DNA from: Ceratodon purpureus
Lineage: Eukaryota; Streptophyta; Bryopsida; Pseudoditrichales; Ditrichaceae
Length of the DNA stretch: 64,000 bases
Assembly: GCA_014871385.1 (NCBI GenBank)
Contig: CM026421.1
Location: 14,450,597-14,514,596, forward strand
Direction: 5' to 3'
The notes under the pieces were generated by a model, which did not search any database, was not told the DNA's origin, and worked only from the letters and a program-made list of their open reading frames with translations. The position numbers and the translations under genes are program-made. Below, one piece after another: positions 45,998 through 58,598 of the stretch. Positions within the stretch are counted from its first letter, which is position 1. Each line of letters begins with the position of its first letter.

Positions 45998-48954
45998 TGT
46001 CACCAACAGCTCAGGCCGGGTTGATAACACAATCAACCTGCAATCAAATCAGAAGTGATTGGCGCATGAGAACGTGCATATTCGGCATTGAGAAACTCTT
46101 AACATAACTCAATCAAAAGACCGTTTGGTGGGCCGTATGGACTACAGACTGCACAGAATTATCTGAAACGTCGTGATAGTGCAATTGCAAGCTGCACAAG
46201 CTACTTAGAATTCCAACAATCAACAAAATTTATCCCAACAAGACGAAAAACGCTTCACAGGATCCTCTTCTTCAAGAAGGAAAAACTCAAGAAACTCGAT
46301 AGCAAAATTCACAACACTGGACAAGCCCATCACCAAATTCCTCATGAGCCCAAACCTTGTGACAACAGGTGATTCTGTTTGGGCTATAAGATGCAAAAAT
46401 CCAATCCTTAGCACTTCCAACATCAGCAAATGCACGTCTAAATCTCAAAAATATTGTTATGAATTCCCATATCAAAAGTTCACAAGCACCAGCTGAACAT
46501 GGACGACTACCACATGTGTAAAAGCTCACAAGCACCAAACGTGTGAGCTCAAATCGTTTTCAGTACACGGTTCGGCAGAAGACGACAGCTTTTTCATTTA
46601 AGGCACGAAGGCAAGAACCTTTAACATTCCCATCTCATTGCCAAGTGAAACCGTCAATTCCTAAATTTCACAGTTTCCAAAGTTTTACTTCAGAGTCTGA
46701 AGCGTGTACAATGAGAGCAGGCATTGAACTACCATCATCGATATTACCACCATAATACATAAATTTTAGAACCACAATGTGCTGCACTTAACTCCTAGGG
46801 TTTCCGTGGCCCTCCACCGATAAATGGAGAGTCAGGTGTCGCTGTACCCCCCTAAATGGATGATCCCATTTCTTCCCCAAAATGCTACACAGTTATAACA
46901 CACCCAGCCAACACTCGCCACCCACCAATACAGAAACACAGCTTTATAAGCTCAAATCTCAGCACATAACCCTCCGAAGAGAACCAAAGAAAACCAAAGG
47001 AAACCAAAGTAAACCAAAGTAAACCAAAGCAACCAACAACAAAACACACACGTCCATGAAAATGAAGCTGGCTGCACAACAACAGTGCAGGCAATCAATC
47101 AACCAACACAAGCGATTGATCATCACCGAAGCGAACTCAAAAGACAATCCAACATCCAATACTCAGAGTTCAAGCCATACCTTCCAACTCCAACACCGAA
47201 GTAGTAGCTCGTGTTGCAGTAAGAGGCGAGACTATCTATCAACGAAGCTCCAAAAGGATGCAAACTGTCATAGAACTCAGAGCAGAGTCTAGCACCAAGA
47301 ACAAAAACCTTGCATCCTCCGGTAACAAAAACGCTCACCGCCACACAGCAGACGTGATGATATACTCAACACTAAAAGGCAAAAAAAAGAAAAGCTGCAA
47401 AAACCGCAAAATAAGAATCAGGAATGTGGGAGCCTGGAATGAGGACTAACAGAATATAACAACTACAGAAACGATCAGATGGCGGGCCATAAATCGATCA
47501 AGGGCAGGAAGACGATGCCTTGGGGATGATCACTGCGAAGGGCAGGTGTGAGGGAGATGCTCGCATGGGGACCATGCAGAAGTGCGTGCCGCGTGGAGCA
47601 TGCAATTAAGCATGACAAGTGGAGATCATGAAAGCAAACTGGGATTGAATTGGGGCTGCAAACTTGACTAGCTCGCCGCATCAATCAAGTAAGTAAGACA
47701 TGGTTCAGTGCTCATGGTCATCAGGAGTCAGACATGATGAGACAATTCGGGGGCACATGGACCATCATGGGCCGATTTCGAAGCACTTGGGGCGCAACAT
47801 GGCGACCGCTGCTCTCCCGAACCTGCCGCATTCCGATTGCTTGCCATTTGGCCGCTCTCTTAACCCCAAAATCTACCTACTCTTCACCATCTCTCGCCTC
47901 TCGCATGTCCTAGATTTGTACATTCGAGGCTTTTCCGGAAGATTCTGCAGTCGATCTTTGCGGTACGTGTTGGATATTCTCATGTCATGTCTATCTGATG
48001 TGGTATCTGCGGTGGTATCTGTAGCTGTATTGATTATTTGATTATTTCACGTTGTGAGTCATCATGCAGTTTGCGTATTAATTTGTGAGTTTGGCTTCGG
48101 AGGTGTGTGGTGTGGGGGTGAATTTGTGGAGAGTTTTGGGGGGTTAAAATAATGTGGGTGGTTGCAGTAGGTTAGGTTTTTTGGTAAAGTGTGTGCATGA
48201 TCATGAGTACTGTGGTGCAGTGTGTGTCATGTCGCAGACTGGAGCTGGAAAGTTTGTGGCAGAGGTGAGCATGCGATGACGGGTTGCAACGTAGCAGTCT
48301 CTTTAACTGCTCAGGGGCTTTTTTTTCCTGTTGAAACGTTGATGGTTCGGATAAAGATTTGTGTGGTTTGGTTTGGGTTTCGGAAACAGGGGTTGGGCAT
48401 TGATGGAAGAATTGAGCGTTGATGGAAACGGAGAGAAATTAATTAACTTCGATCAACACGTGCTGGTTTTTTTTTATTGATAATGAGCAAATTGCAAACA
48501 AACCTCGACATGATTAAATTATGGGGAGAAGTAGCGGCTTTGTTTCAGCTAAGAAAGCACACCTGGGTTTCCGGTGGCAATTCGATTCAAATGGATTCTT
48601 CAGTAAGTTGGAGGTTGGGAACTAGAAGCAGTTAATTAGCACGATGCATCCACTCACAAAACAAGTGTCAGTTTCAACAGCAAAATTTTCCTGTGACTTT
48701 GAAGATATTTGAAGTATTTCTGCGGTGCTTATAGGAGTGAGGATTTTGTACTCAAATGTTCAAATAAATTCGGAAGCACTGGTCACTTTTGACGAGGACT
48801 AGATAAACTGTGTCCTTTCCTGGAAAAACTGATATTATACATGTAACATGAAACCCATTTAAGGATCAAAACCTAAAGAATCAAGCCGAAACAATTGAGC
48901 AAATACCTTCTGGTAACGAAGCTTCGGTGCCATGCAGGCAACCGTACTACAAAC
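45998..48954. other. Large spacer between VOC and PG-rich repeat genes
   Basis: It contains the leader of the VOC gene, a 10-bp tandem repeat at 46982-47031 and unremarkable DNA to 48954. Open frames such as 47700-48041 (113 codons) show no protein-like composition or known motif. An unrecognised non-coding transcript cannot be excluded. Confidence 0.45.
46982..47031 (+). repeat. 10-bp tandem repeat, five units
   Basis: Units of aaccaaagNa follow one another (ending aa, ga, ta, ta, ca). It lies about 1 kb upstream of the VOC gene start, in pyrimidine-rich orientation relative to that gene. Confidence 0.85.
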
Positions 48955-51900
48955 TCAGGCAGGGTCGTAAGTGCCTGGGCCTGGTAAATCTTCAACCTCC
49001 TTATTCCATCTCGTACCCTTCGTGAATCTAATAAACGGCGGGTTTGCACATTTTGAAAGGATTTGATTACCCTGCAACGAAGGGGTAATTTAGTTTATAC
49101 TTTGCAATCATACTAACTTAACCGGCAATATCTAAGCTAATATGCAATGAGATATAAACTATGAAGGAAATGATGATGACTGAACTAACGCTTTCGTCCA
49201 AGCATGGTTTCTAAAAAACAGTCAAGATGAATCAAGAATGCTCAAAAACATTTCAAGTAGAAGATATTTTACTTTCTTAGAAGTCAGAGTTCTTAATAGT
49301 ATAATACCGTCACGACATCAGTAGAGCAGGCAAAGTAGCCTAACTTGGACAGTAAAATAGCTAAGGTCGGAAAAAAATACACGAGCTCAAACAAAGATCA
49401 AGCAGAATCTAGACAGGAACAAAATAAAAGACATTGTGACAATGTGCAATAATTTAGGCTCCTGCAGCTTCATAATATGAAGTTAAATTACAAAACACTC
49501 ACCACAGAAGATGTTTGCCCAAATTGACCAGGTCCAGCAGCATTTGTTTGCCCCATATAAGATTTATCATGTTCCCTTGACAAAAATGTCTGTCACAAGA
49601 CAAAAAATAAAGCGTAACTAGATGTAAGCATTAAGACCAAATAATAGGTGTAAGCCTGTACAGCACATGAACTTGATCAACATAATTTAAATCTCTGAAC
49701 AGATGTGAAAAGTTCTTCCATCTATTTCTGGGAGCTGAAGGGCTAATCTGCCAGGTTTCTGTAATGCACCTTTTAAATGAAATAAAGAAGCAGTATTACC
49801 TTATCTCTTGCTTCTCGAGTGCCTAGAGGAAAGCTGAAAGAAGGTAAAGTAACCCTTTGAGACTCAGGCTGCTTTCCTACTGCTCCTTTTATAGGATACT
49901 CCCCTGGTCCAGCAGATTCACCTCCTCGGTCCCTCTGATTCAGTTTCCAACGATGATTAACCATCACGGACATTGATTACAAGTACCAAAGCTTCTGAGA
50001 TCACGAGCTCTCGAAGAGAATGGAAGTTATCACATACAATGAGAGTAAATCATGGATATATCGTAGAAGGAAGGTGATATCCTGAGGCTTAGCGTGTGAT
50101 CACTCCATAAGATTATTACCAGTGTTCTCAGTCCTTTGGTAAAACCAACGACCGGAGCAGTTCGATTTCCAGATTGATTTTGATACCCAAAGGTAGACAA
50201 TTGAGGACATTTTGGACCTGGTGACGTCAGTCCCCATTTTTCCTGCGTACATTTTCGAATTCTTGTCAGTGGCCTGCACTAAGCTTCCTACCCGTACATA
50301 CGCTCATTCAACAAATAAGAGAGTCCCACCAAAGCAAGTGCACAACAACCACATGTTTAAAATATTTGCCACGGTACCAGACATTCTGTGACAGCAATTA
50401 ATTTCTGATATCGAATATCATACCTGACTTCTATAACATGCAGTTTAAATGAATCTACCAATCTGAATCATATATTGGATCACCTTGTCAAAATCCTTGT
50501 GCACGAACATCTTTGCTTGTGCCGCCCTACTTCCTGTCGTGAATTTTGTTTTTTCAGGAGATCTTTTTTCTGATTGTACCTGAGACATGAAATGACTTCG
50601 TGAGTTCGATCAAATGGAATGGGCTTCAAACACTTTGCCTCTATTTTCAGTCGATAGGAACGGTATTAGCTAGCATCTAGAGCTTATCGTCAGGTTCCTC
50701 CAGTGTTGGTCAAGTCATCGCTCTCTGGAATTATCAAGTAAAACCATGTATGTCGTACAAGAACAAGATGAGTTTTTGGTACCTGATCACCGAAAGATGA
50801 TACATGTGAATCTCGTTTCAGGTATGCTCCAGGTCCAGGCGCTTGTTCTAATTGTTTCTGCATGACGACCAGAACCGCGTAGAGGAACATGAGCAACTGC
50901 GTCCTGCAGGGAAATTGTGGATAAAATATGTTTGAAATTCTCATGTATTCGAGAGTGTCTCGTGAAACTTACCCCCGACCAGCGTTTTGCAGTCCCGATT
51001 TTTACTTCGGCCGGGGACTCACATTGTGATTCAGGTTGTTTCCCAAATGATGAAATAGACTTGTAGACAGGACCTGGTGATAAGACAGTAACAAGTTCTT
51101 TACTGCTCTTTTGGTTGCAGCATGTGATTCGCAAACCAGAGAAAAATCACATAGAAATCACAACACGGCAACTTATTAACTTCGATAGAAATTAAAACTA
51201 AACATGGTACCGAAACTGAGATGCTAATATCCAAGATTATCAGAAACAAGTCTAGCCCTAAACCAGCTTAACAACGAGCGGAGCTGTTCGTGGTTTCCGA
51301 CAGTAGCAGAAATTCGAACTTTCCTTCTAAAGATACACCTCAAACTACCAATACGTCCTTGATTTCATCAACTGCTAGAGGTAAGAAATATCAATGACCA
51401 TGCTAAATTATGATTCCTCGAAATTCATACCAGGACTGTTGTTCCCTGGTGTCTTCGCTGCCATTTCAGAATTGACGAACATCTGCACCCACAACTCTCC
51501 TGCATTATTAATGTCTACCTAGACCTCCCAACTGTAACTGCAGACAATCTCAATATCTAGAACCTGATAACGAACTTTATGACTCAACATATTTAAATCA
51601 AAAGCGTGGTCTTAGAAATCGATAACACATACTCTATTCGCGAAACAAATAATACTAACTCAAAACCATAGTGGCCAAAACCATAGCGCATCGGTTCAAT
51701 TACATAAATCTGATGAGATCATACCCTTTCAAAAGCATATCGACTACCCGTACCAAATCCAATACATGGAGCAGTAGCCCTATTTGATATAAACTGCATC
51801 AAAAAACACAAATCAACCGATCAGGTTTTTCACGTCAAAAAACAAGCAGCAAAGGACACAGACTGAGTCAGTGCTCATAAGACAAGCGAGTTAAGTTGGA

Positions 51901-52045
51901 CACAGGTGGAGATTTCGAACTTTACCTGTGGACCAAAACAAGCGGACTTCGTGCGGGTTACGCGTGGTGGCTGGGGTTTCCAAGTCCTGTCTAAGCGGAA
52001 GGCTTCCCAATAAGGTACCCTCGCTGTAGACTTCTCTTCTGACAT
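48955..52045 (-). CDS. Sperm-tail PG-rich repeat (STPGR) protein
   Basis: A 337-residue protein resembling ODF3/CIMAP-type axonemal proteins, which line doublet microtubules in cilia and sperm tails. Exons in coding order are 51926-52045, 51725-51793, 51431-51482, 50973-51073, 50783-50896, 50484-50579, 50120-50242, 49800-49934, 49503-49589 and 48955-49071; phases agree throughout. At least six PG-rich units are visible: SPGPVYKSISSFG, APGPGAYLKRDS, SPGPKCPQLSTFG, AGPGEYPIKGAVG, AGPGQFG and PGPGTYDPA. Two of the first four are followed by GKQPESQ. Intervening segments resemble SFGFGT-type spacers (APCIGFGTGSRYAFER, PSFSFPLGTREARDK). Exon 5 uses the second of two nearby AG acceptors; the first would shift frame. 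Expression only in antheridia or sperm is expected. Confidence 0.82.
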
Positions 52046-54199
52046 TGTGTGGGCTTCTCAAATTGGGCTGTTTCTATCAGGTCCTTGAAGTCTCATTGTT
52101 ATGTGACTCCAACTCTTTATCTCGAGGACTTCCTTTGTCTGGTAAACGAGGTAGGAAGATGATGATGCCTTCTTCTCCTGACTTGGTTCCAGATACCCCC
52201 AACCATCCTGTTCATCGATTTTGGATAATCTGACTACCTCAAACACTACATATCAACATCTTATTTCCTGCACTATATGATAGCAGAATTCGGCGACCAG
52301 ATCCTGCTTTACTCCTCATCAAGTTCCATAACCATGAGTAGCAGGATTGCATTTTCTCAGTAACTTCATGCCACTAACGTCGATGTCCCATAGATAGAAT
52401 TACAATAGCTACATTTCCTGCCAATGATGCTTCTCCATCACATATGCCTCAAGAGAAAGATAAAACCGATTGTAGATCCCCCAAAAACTGTATAACCGGT
52501 CATCTGGCCTCCATTCGCCGAAAGTTTTCTCATCATGTTCCTCAAATGAGCCATACTGCAGTGTGAATCCACCTCCGCCATTACATCCTGTGAGGACCGA
52601 TCTTCCAGCGGTGAGTACACATTCCCAGACCTACAGTAGGAGCATATCTTCAGGAGAGACGTCTACAGATTCGAAAAACAGAGGTAGTCGTTGCAATCAG
52701 GATGAAGAAACCTGCGATGTCAACAACCAAGCTGATGTCATTTAACACATCAACAACATGTGCCATACATTCAATAGACATGCTCGGGATCCTTGCACTC
52801 CAACAGCACCGGACCTTCACCCAGGACATTACATCAACAACAACTAGCTGACACACAATACTTAAAATATTGACAAGACCATCACTCACGCAACAAGCTT
52901 TCATGCAACTGCCGGGATCACGACAGTCCCACGAAACCACAATCAAAACTCGCCATCCTCATCAATCCCACTAGATACAAAACCTCTTTGGCACATGCAG
53001 ATTGCTCTTCAAGCCCGATAGCTACATCAAATGTGGCGTGGAATTGATCAAACCGCTAGACTTTTGGGTTGAATGTCGGCCCACGATACCCAGACACATA
53101 GACCTTGCTTCTCTCCTCCTTGCAACAACAAAGCATAGCATCACATGTGGTTTAACACACATCGAAAGGACACGACAGGAATGCGGTAATGGATGGCAAT
53201 GATCGGTACCTGAACGAACGCCGGAACCTGGTCCCGTACCCTCCGCGAGGGCGGAAGGCATAAGTGGTGGGGCAGATTGGGGTGGCAAAGGGCGAGCGGG
53301 GGCTATGGCAGGGGATGCCGGTTCACGTGCATGGCAGAGGTTCTTCCGATCTCGCTGCCGCGGCACTTTCCGCACAGTGGAGAGTGACAAAAGCACGGCA
53401 GAATGTGAAAGACTCGTCATCAGATTCGGCCGAAGCTGGCACCCAAGAGTTTAACCCTTTGACCTCCCAATCTTGCTTCCTCTCCCTCCCTGTCGCCACC
53501 TCCCGCACAACCACACCATCAAAATGCTCCCCAAACCATCACTAACCTTGCAGGGAAGGTTAACCTCAATCATCCGTTACGAAAACTGCAACCCATCTCC
53601 ACCCCAAAAGACATCACCATCCCCAAACATTCGACCCCACAAAGCAGTTCCCACCCCTCCTCAGTTCCCTTTTCTGGGAACCCTACCTTCTACTCTTCAC
53701 AACCACGACCATTCTTCGACATTCATCGCAGACCCATCTCATTCCCTCTTCAGGTGCAGCTCAATCATTCAGGTGCCAGCTTCACCATCCTTCTCTCATG
53801 GCTGTGATGTAGGATTTGAAAGGCTTTTGAAAGGCTTTTGAAAGGATTTTGAAAGGATTTTTAGAGGATTACTCATTCAGACTTCTTTTTGGACTTCCAT
53901 TTCATGTTGCAGGGATGTTGAAGAATTTACATCTAATGGGGTGCATCATCATCGCAGGCATGTGTTTCAATGTGGGATTGATGTAAGCGCGCTGGGAGAA
54001 GATCAGGAACCATTTCTAGAGGTAATGTTTGGGTTTGGGCTTCGTGTTTTGGGTTAGGGTTTTGGGTATTGGTGGAGTTGTATGGGGTTCAGGTTTTGTG
54101 ATGAGTTGTGATTTGTGGTGAATTGCTGCTGAGTTTTGATCGGTTAGTGGATACAGGGTGATTAGCACATGCTATGGTGGGTGAAGTGCAGCGTGAAAG
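52046..54199. other. Divergent promoter region of STPGR and ABCI10 genes
   Basis: A 2.1-kb interval with many small frames, none protein-like. A tandem run of an 11-bp unit, cttttgaaagg, sits about 350 bp before the ABCI10 start. The later part (53500-54190) probably includes the ABCI10 leader; a 5' intron is possible but cannot be fixed. Confidence 0.45.
53813..53862 (+). repeat. Short tandem repeat of ttttgaaagg
   Basis: Four to five imperfect units, alternating cttttgaaagg and attttgaaagg, lie in the upstream region of ABCI10. Confidence 0.8.
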
Positions 54200-55174
54200 A
54201 TGACGCAGTCTTGTGCCTCGTCGACGAAGGTGCTGGGTGATGTTTGTGGGGTGTCGAGAAGATGTTGCTCTTCTGCGGGTTCCCTTGCTTCCGTCAGCCT
54301 TCCACTGCCCTCGAATTTTAGGTCATTGTCTCATGGAAGCAATAGGATTAGACAACAGCTCGTCGTGCCGCTATGTAGGGAGTTACCCGTTGGGAGATTA
54401 CTTGTGCAACGAAATCCTGGAGGGCAGACACTTGCTGCAGGTGTGAGGAGCGACGCGGAGACATCGTCTTCGACCCCAGTAGCAATCAATGCCCGAGACT
54501 TGGGACTGACTGTGCTGGGGGACAAGGGCGAGGAGATCGTGGTGCTGAGAGGATGCTCATTGCAGATACCAGAAGGGCAGCTCTGGATGTTACTAGGACC
54601 CAATGGATGTGGGAAGTCCAGTCTCTTGAAGGTCTTGACAGGGCTGTTGCGGCCGAATCGGGGGAAGCTCTACATCGTGGGACCTCGCAGCTTCGTGTTC
54701 CAGAACCCTGACCACCAGGTGGTGATGCCCACTGCCGAGGCGGATGTTGCATTTGGTCTCGGGAACTTGGTATTATCCGATGAGGAGGTCAGAACTCGCG
54801 TGGACACTGCACTGGAAGCTGTGGGCATGAGTGAGTATGCACGGCGCCCTGTGCAAACTCTAAGTGGGGGGCAGAAACAACGAGTGGCAATCGCTGGCGC
54901 CTTGGCAGAGTCGAGCCGTATGTTGCTCCTTGATGAGCTCACCACCTTCCTGGATGAAGAAGATCAACTGGGGGTGCTAGAAGCGGTACGCAAGGTAGTT
55001 GGTGGATCCGTGACAGCGTTGTGGGTGACACATCGCTTGGAAGAACTCGATTATGCTGACGGTGCTGTGTACATGGAGAACGGCAGGGTTGTGCTTTCGG
55101 GGAGTGTCGAAGATGTGAAACGATACATTCGTAAACAACAGGAGCAAATGAACGGCAACGGCGGATTGAGGTAG
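54200..55174 (+). CDS. ABCI10: ABC transporter ATPase ABCI10, plastid ECF-type
   Basis: ATP-binding subunit related to bacterial EcfA/CbiO, thought to energise an ECF-type importer in the plastid envelope. One uninterrupted frame of 324 codons begins with about 85 residues of serine/arginine-rich transit peptide. The nucleotide-binding domain shows Walker A GPNGCGKS (133-140), Q-loop FQNPDHQVV, signature LSGGQKQR (221-228), Walker B LLLDE (242-246) and the switch histidine in VTHRLEELDYAD (278). Walker B is followed by LTTFLD rather than the common PTSALD; as I recall, plant ABCI10 shares this. The membrane and substrate-binding partners are not in this window. Confidence 0.9.
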   Translation: MTQSCASSTKVLGDVCGVSRRCCSSAGSLASVSLPLPSNFRSLSHGSNRIRQQLVVPLCRELPVGRLLVQRNPGGQTLAAGVRSDAETSSSTPVAINARDLGLTVLGDKGEEIVVLRGCSLQIPEGQLWMLLGPNGCGKSSLLKVLTGLLRPNRGKLYIVGPRSFVFQNPDHQVVMPTAEADVAFGLGNLVLSDEEVRTRVDTALEAVGMSEYARRPVQTLSGGQKQRVAIAGALAESSRMLLLDELTTFLDEEDQLGVLEAVRKVVGGSVTALWVTHRLEELDYADGAVYMENGRVVLSGSVEDVKRYIRKQQEQMNGNGGLR

Positions 55175-57090
55175 TAGTCTGTCATGTGAGCAAGGATGTG
55201 TTTGAGCTGCCACTGTTCTAATTAAGCTTGTTCTTTCCCAGGCCTGGGTTTCAGATTTTGTAATCAATGTAGAAATATTGAGTAACTTGGCTGGAATTCA
55301 GCAGATGAAATGTGCCGGCGATTCCGGCAGAGCACCATGACTTATCTCTTTGGATAAGCGTGGTGCTGTACGGGTTCTTTCAACCAGTGTAGTCCATGGC
55401 CAACCAGGAAGCCATTACGAACATTTTTAAGCACCTGAAATTAGTGACTGATTCTGAGAGTGAGAAGACAAGAGTCGAAGAGAATCAAGCTCTGTTTTCA
55501 GCATTACTTTTGCATCATAATTGCCTTCAGTTTTCAGAGGCGAGGGACTTGGTGTCAAGATAGTTATGGTTGCCCATCACCACCATGTGTCTCAGTATTC
55601 GATGAACTGAAATGTTTCAGAACTACCAGAAACCTTTATATATTCTCAATGATGATGTGAGAAATATTTCGGCATGAGGTAAGCGATCTTACACCTGGTT
55701 CACGTGTGAGCATATACAGTGAATTGCATGTCGGTGGGTGGTCCTTTGAGACGACCAGTTAGCCACTGCACATGATAACAGTATCACCTTGATCCAATGC
55801 GAAGCCCGAGAATCTTTCTCCCATGAATCAGACTGAGTAGTATATGCTACTCTCCCATTTCAATATGCCTCTGATCCTCCCTGAATTCCACCTCAAACTC
55901 CTGAATGCACAAAGTTTTCTATTCTGAGTTTCCTTTATCTGCACAGTATCCTTTTCGAAAACCATCTCAATCGAGCATCCTGCTGCTGATATCCTGCTGC
56001 TAGAGTTACGAAGTTTTTTCTTGTCTACGAGTGCATTCCCAGCAGAGTTGAAACCTATCGACAATATCGCCGGAGAATTCAGGAGTCACAGACCACAGTG
56101 CTTATCAAATACTGTGTCCATCCTGCTCTCTCAACACTACCACTAATTCCATTTTCGCCACTACAACAACTCAATTGGGCTTTTTCTCCAAAAACCAACC
56201 TCACCAAAAAGCCAAAGCTGTTTTTTAGTACAACATTGGTATTCGACAAGTTTTCAATGTCTACAAAAACATCAATACGAACATCAACATCAACATTAAC
56301 ATCACCATAAATATCAACTCAATGCCAGATATATAATTGTGAAAAAGGATTGTCAAGCCTACACTATTTATCCACAGACCAGGTGCATCCAAAAACAGTG
56401 ACCACGACTAGATGCACCGAACCATAGCACATGAATAAAACTCAAATCCAAAGAATTTAAATGACTGAATTCTCCACCCAGTCAATCCCACAACACACAG
56501 TAACTACATCCAAAACTATTCCATTCTCCACACGAAACACATTGACAAGAATAAAGCACTGATATTCCCTACACTCACCTCCATCCCCACAACACCAGAA
56601 CTCCCACCGAATCATTCTATTCCCTCGTTTTCTCCACCTACTGCAAACAAACGTAGCATTCCAAACTCTGCATAAACCAAATCTGCACTTTGTCATCTTC
56701 TTCTTCATCAATTATTCAACTTCTCTAACCTTCAAGGTAGCATTAAACACCCATCTGATGGACCTGGCCGCTTCAAACAAAAAAGAAACCAAACGACTGG
56801 CACCGCAGAAAAGCAACTTCCTTTCCTTTACCAAGTCACAGAAACAGCATGGGCGCCAAGTGGACAGGTAGCATTTCCTCACAATCAAAATGCCAACTCT
56901 ACACATCTCCCCGGTGACGTGCCGCTACAGTGCATTTAGTATATTTTACCGAGTATATACTTGCTCTAAACATGCTCAACTCTATCATCATATACTCAAA
57001 TCCCTCCCTTGGGACTCTTACCAGACTCGAAGTTAGAGTTCTAGTTGCAGTGAGTTTTCTAGTGACCCAGTTGTTGCAGCTTGATCGATA
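55175..57090. other. Spacer between ABCI10 and the SdpI-like gene
   Basis: ABCI10 3'-untranslated region followed by AT-rich DNA. An aacatc/acatca microsatellite-like run lies at about 56265-56310. No coding region is supported before 57091. Confidence 0.5.
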
Positions 57091-58154
57091 ATGGGCGGTT
57101 CCAACCCCGTCGTGCTGGTGGCTCTGCTCACGGCTGTCAGCTTGGTGATCACCATCTTCAAGTACCATGATGCGCCGGAGAAGGTGCCCATCTGGTGGGA
57201 CTTGCACGGTAAGTTGGACTCAGTCTAGGAATCGAAGCCTAGGATTATGATGTCTTCTCCATGTGGGAGATCTTTCGGGATGTGATTCTGTGACTGTTTA
57301 TGACATGATGTGATTCTAGTTTGCTAGATGGGAGTTTACAGGTGTTTTTGAAGATAGGATGATGGTTTTACGAGGTTGGTTTGGGAGTTGTTTGGGAGGT
57401 TTTGTGGTTTGTGTTGGATTTTTGATTTGTTTTGTGGTTTTTTGGAATGTGTCTGCACAGCTCATCCTTGGCTCTGGGTGCCGCGATGGTTCGGATTGTT
57501 CTTTCTTCCGGTGCTGACGTTCCTGGTGCCCTACGCTTTGTACCAAACTGTCGTCAACAGCAACTTGGAGAGCCATGGGTGAGGAGGCTCACTCTTTTTC
57601 TCTCCACCGATGTACATTTTTGGGGTTGATGTTGGTTTTCTATTTTCGAGTGGAGAGTAGTGGTGGGAATCGTTTTTCTGACTCGGCATTCGGTGGTGGT
57701 TTTATCATCTTGCAGACATGAGTCGAAGTCCTCCATCTTCCACATTGTGGTGCTGCCCGCGATTTTCCTCTTCATTGTGCAGACCTTCGTCCTCCTGCCG
57801 GCTGCCGTGGACGAGCTCCACAACTTCCCGGCACGAACATTCGTGGCGAACGTTGCGTTGTGGCTGCTCATCTGGTTGGGCCACAACATCAAGCATGTGG
57901 AGCCCAACTCGGTGGTCGGCATCGTGAACCCCTGGACCTCGAACGCCGCCTGGGACAGCCTGCACCAGCAAGCAGGTCTTGTCTTCGAAGTCGCCGGCGT
58001 CTTGCTCTTCATTCTGGCTTTCTTCCTCCCCATCGGCTGGCCTCTCACTGTTGGTCTCATCGTCTTGTGGTTGGGCCCGTGGATCGTGGCCTATGCTCTG
58101 GCTTACTCCACTGCTTCCACTTCCTCGGAACGGGAGCCTCTTGTCAGTGCTTGA
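57091..58154 (+). CDS. DUF1648/SdpI-like multi-pass membrane protein
   Basis: A 224-residue membrane protein. Exons 57091-57208, 57461-57578 and 57716-58154 join in phase. The first part, VLVALLTAVSLVITIF then PEKVPIWWDLHG and WFGLFFLPVLTFLVPY, has the layout of DUF1648: a membrane helix, a P-x-x-W-x-x-x-G turn, then a helix. The second part, LWLLIWLGHNIKHVEPNSVV followed by GIVNPWTSNAAWDSLHQQAG and a long hydrophobic helix, matches the SdpI domain motif around N-x-x-x-G-I-x-x-P-W-T and W-x-x-x-H-x-x-x-G. Six or seven membrane segments are likely. In Bacillus, SdpI gives immunity to the SdpC peptide; a plant role is unknown. Codons are GC-rich and the gene has introns, so it is a settled nuclear gene. 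No SdpC- or SdpR-like neighbour is seen. Confidence 0.72.
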
Positions 58155-58302
58155 AGAGGAGCCTCGGCAAGAGGAGCCTCAGAGATCTGAGTATTGTTCG
58201 ACTGCAACCAGTTGGTGAAGATGTTTCTTGGTATTTTTTTGGTTGTAGAATGTAAACTTGGTGGTGAATCTGTAATTGATCATGTGTATGTACTTGTGCT
58301 AT

Positions 58303-58308
58303 AATAAA
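58303..58308 (+). terminator. Candidate polyadenylation signal AATAAA
   Basis: A consensus AATAAA lies 149 bp after the stop codon of the SdpI-like gene, preceded by TG-rich sequence (tgtaattgatcatgtgtatg) that fits a plant far-upstream element. Confidence 0.55.
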
Positions 58309-58598
58309 ATCATGTTGTTTTCATCTCTTTCAAGACAGAAAGTCCTGGTTGTTGCATTTGTTGGAATCTTGTTGGCAAATGATGCCATTGATGTTGCTCC
58401 ATGTGCTAATTCTGTTCCTTTGCTTGTTGCAATGGAACTCCTCTCAACGATCACCTGCTCCCAATCAGTGGCTTAGTTTCAAATTATGCAATGTAATGGT
58501 AAATGTTAATACTCTGTGCTCCAGTGGTTCCAATTTGTGACCACGTCAAAAGAATACGGAATTCGCGCTTGATTGTATTATTCGTTGCAGAAATTAAC

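Noticed and set aside
47700-48041. 113-codon open frame
   Set aside because: Composition is not protein-like and no conserved motif was found; it is probably chance.
54450-54752. Possible second ABC-transporter gene on the minus strand
   Set aside because: The minus frames are mirror images of the GC-rich ABCI10 coding sequence and lack motifs.
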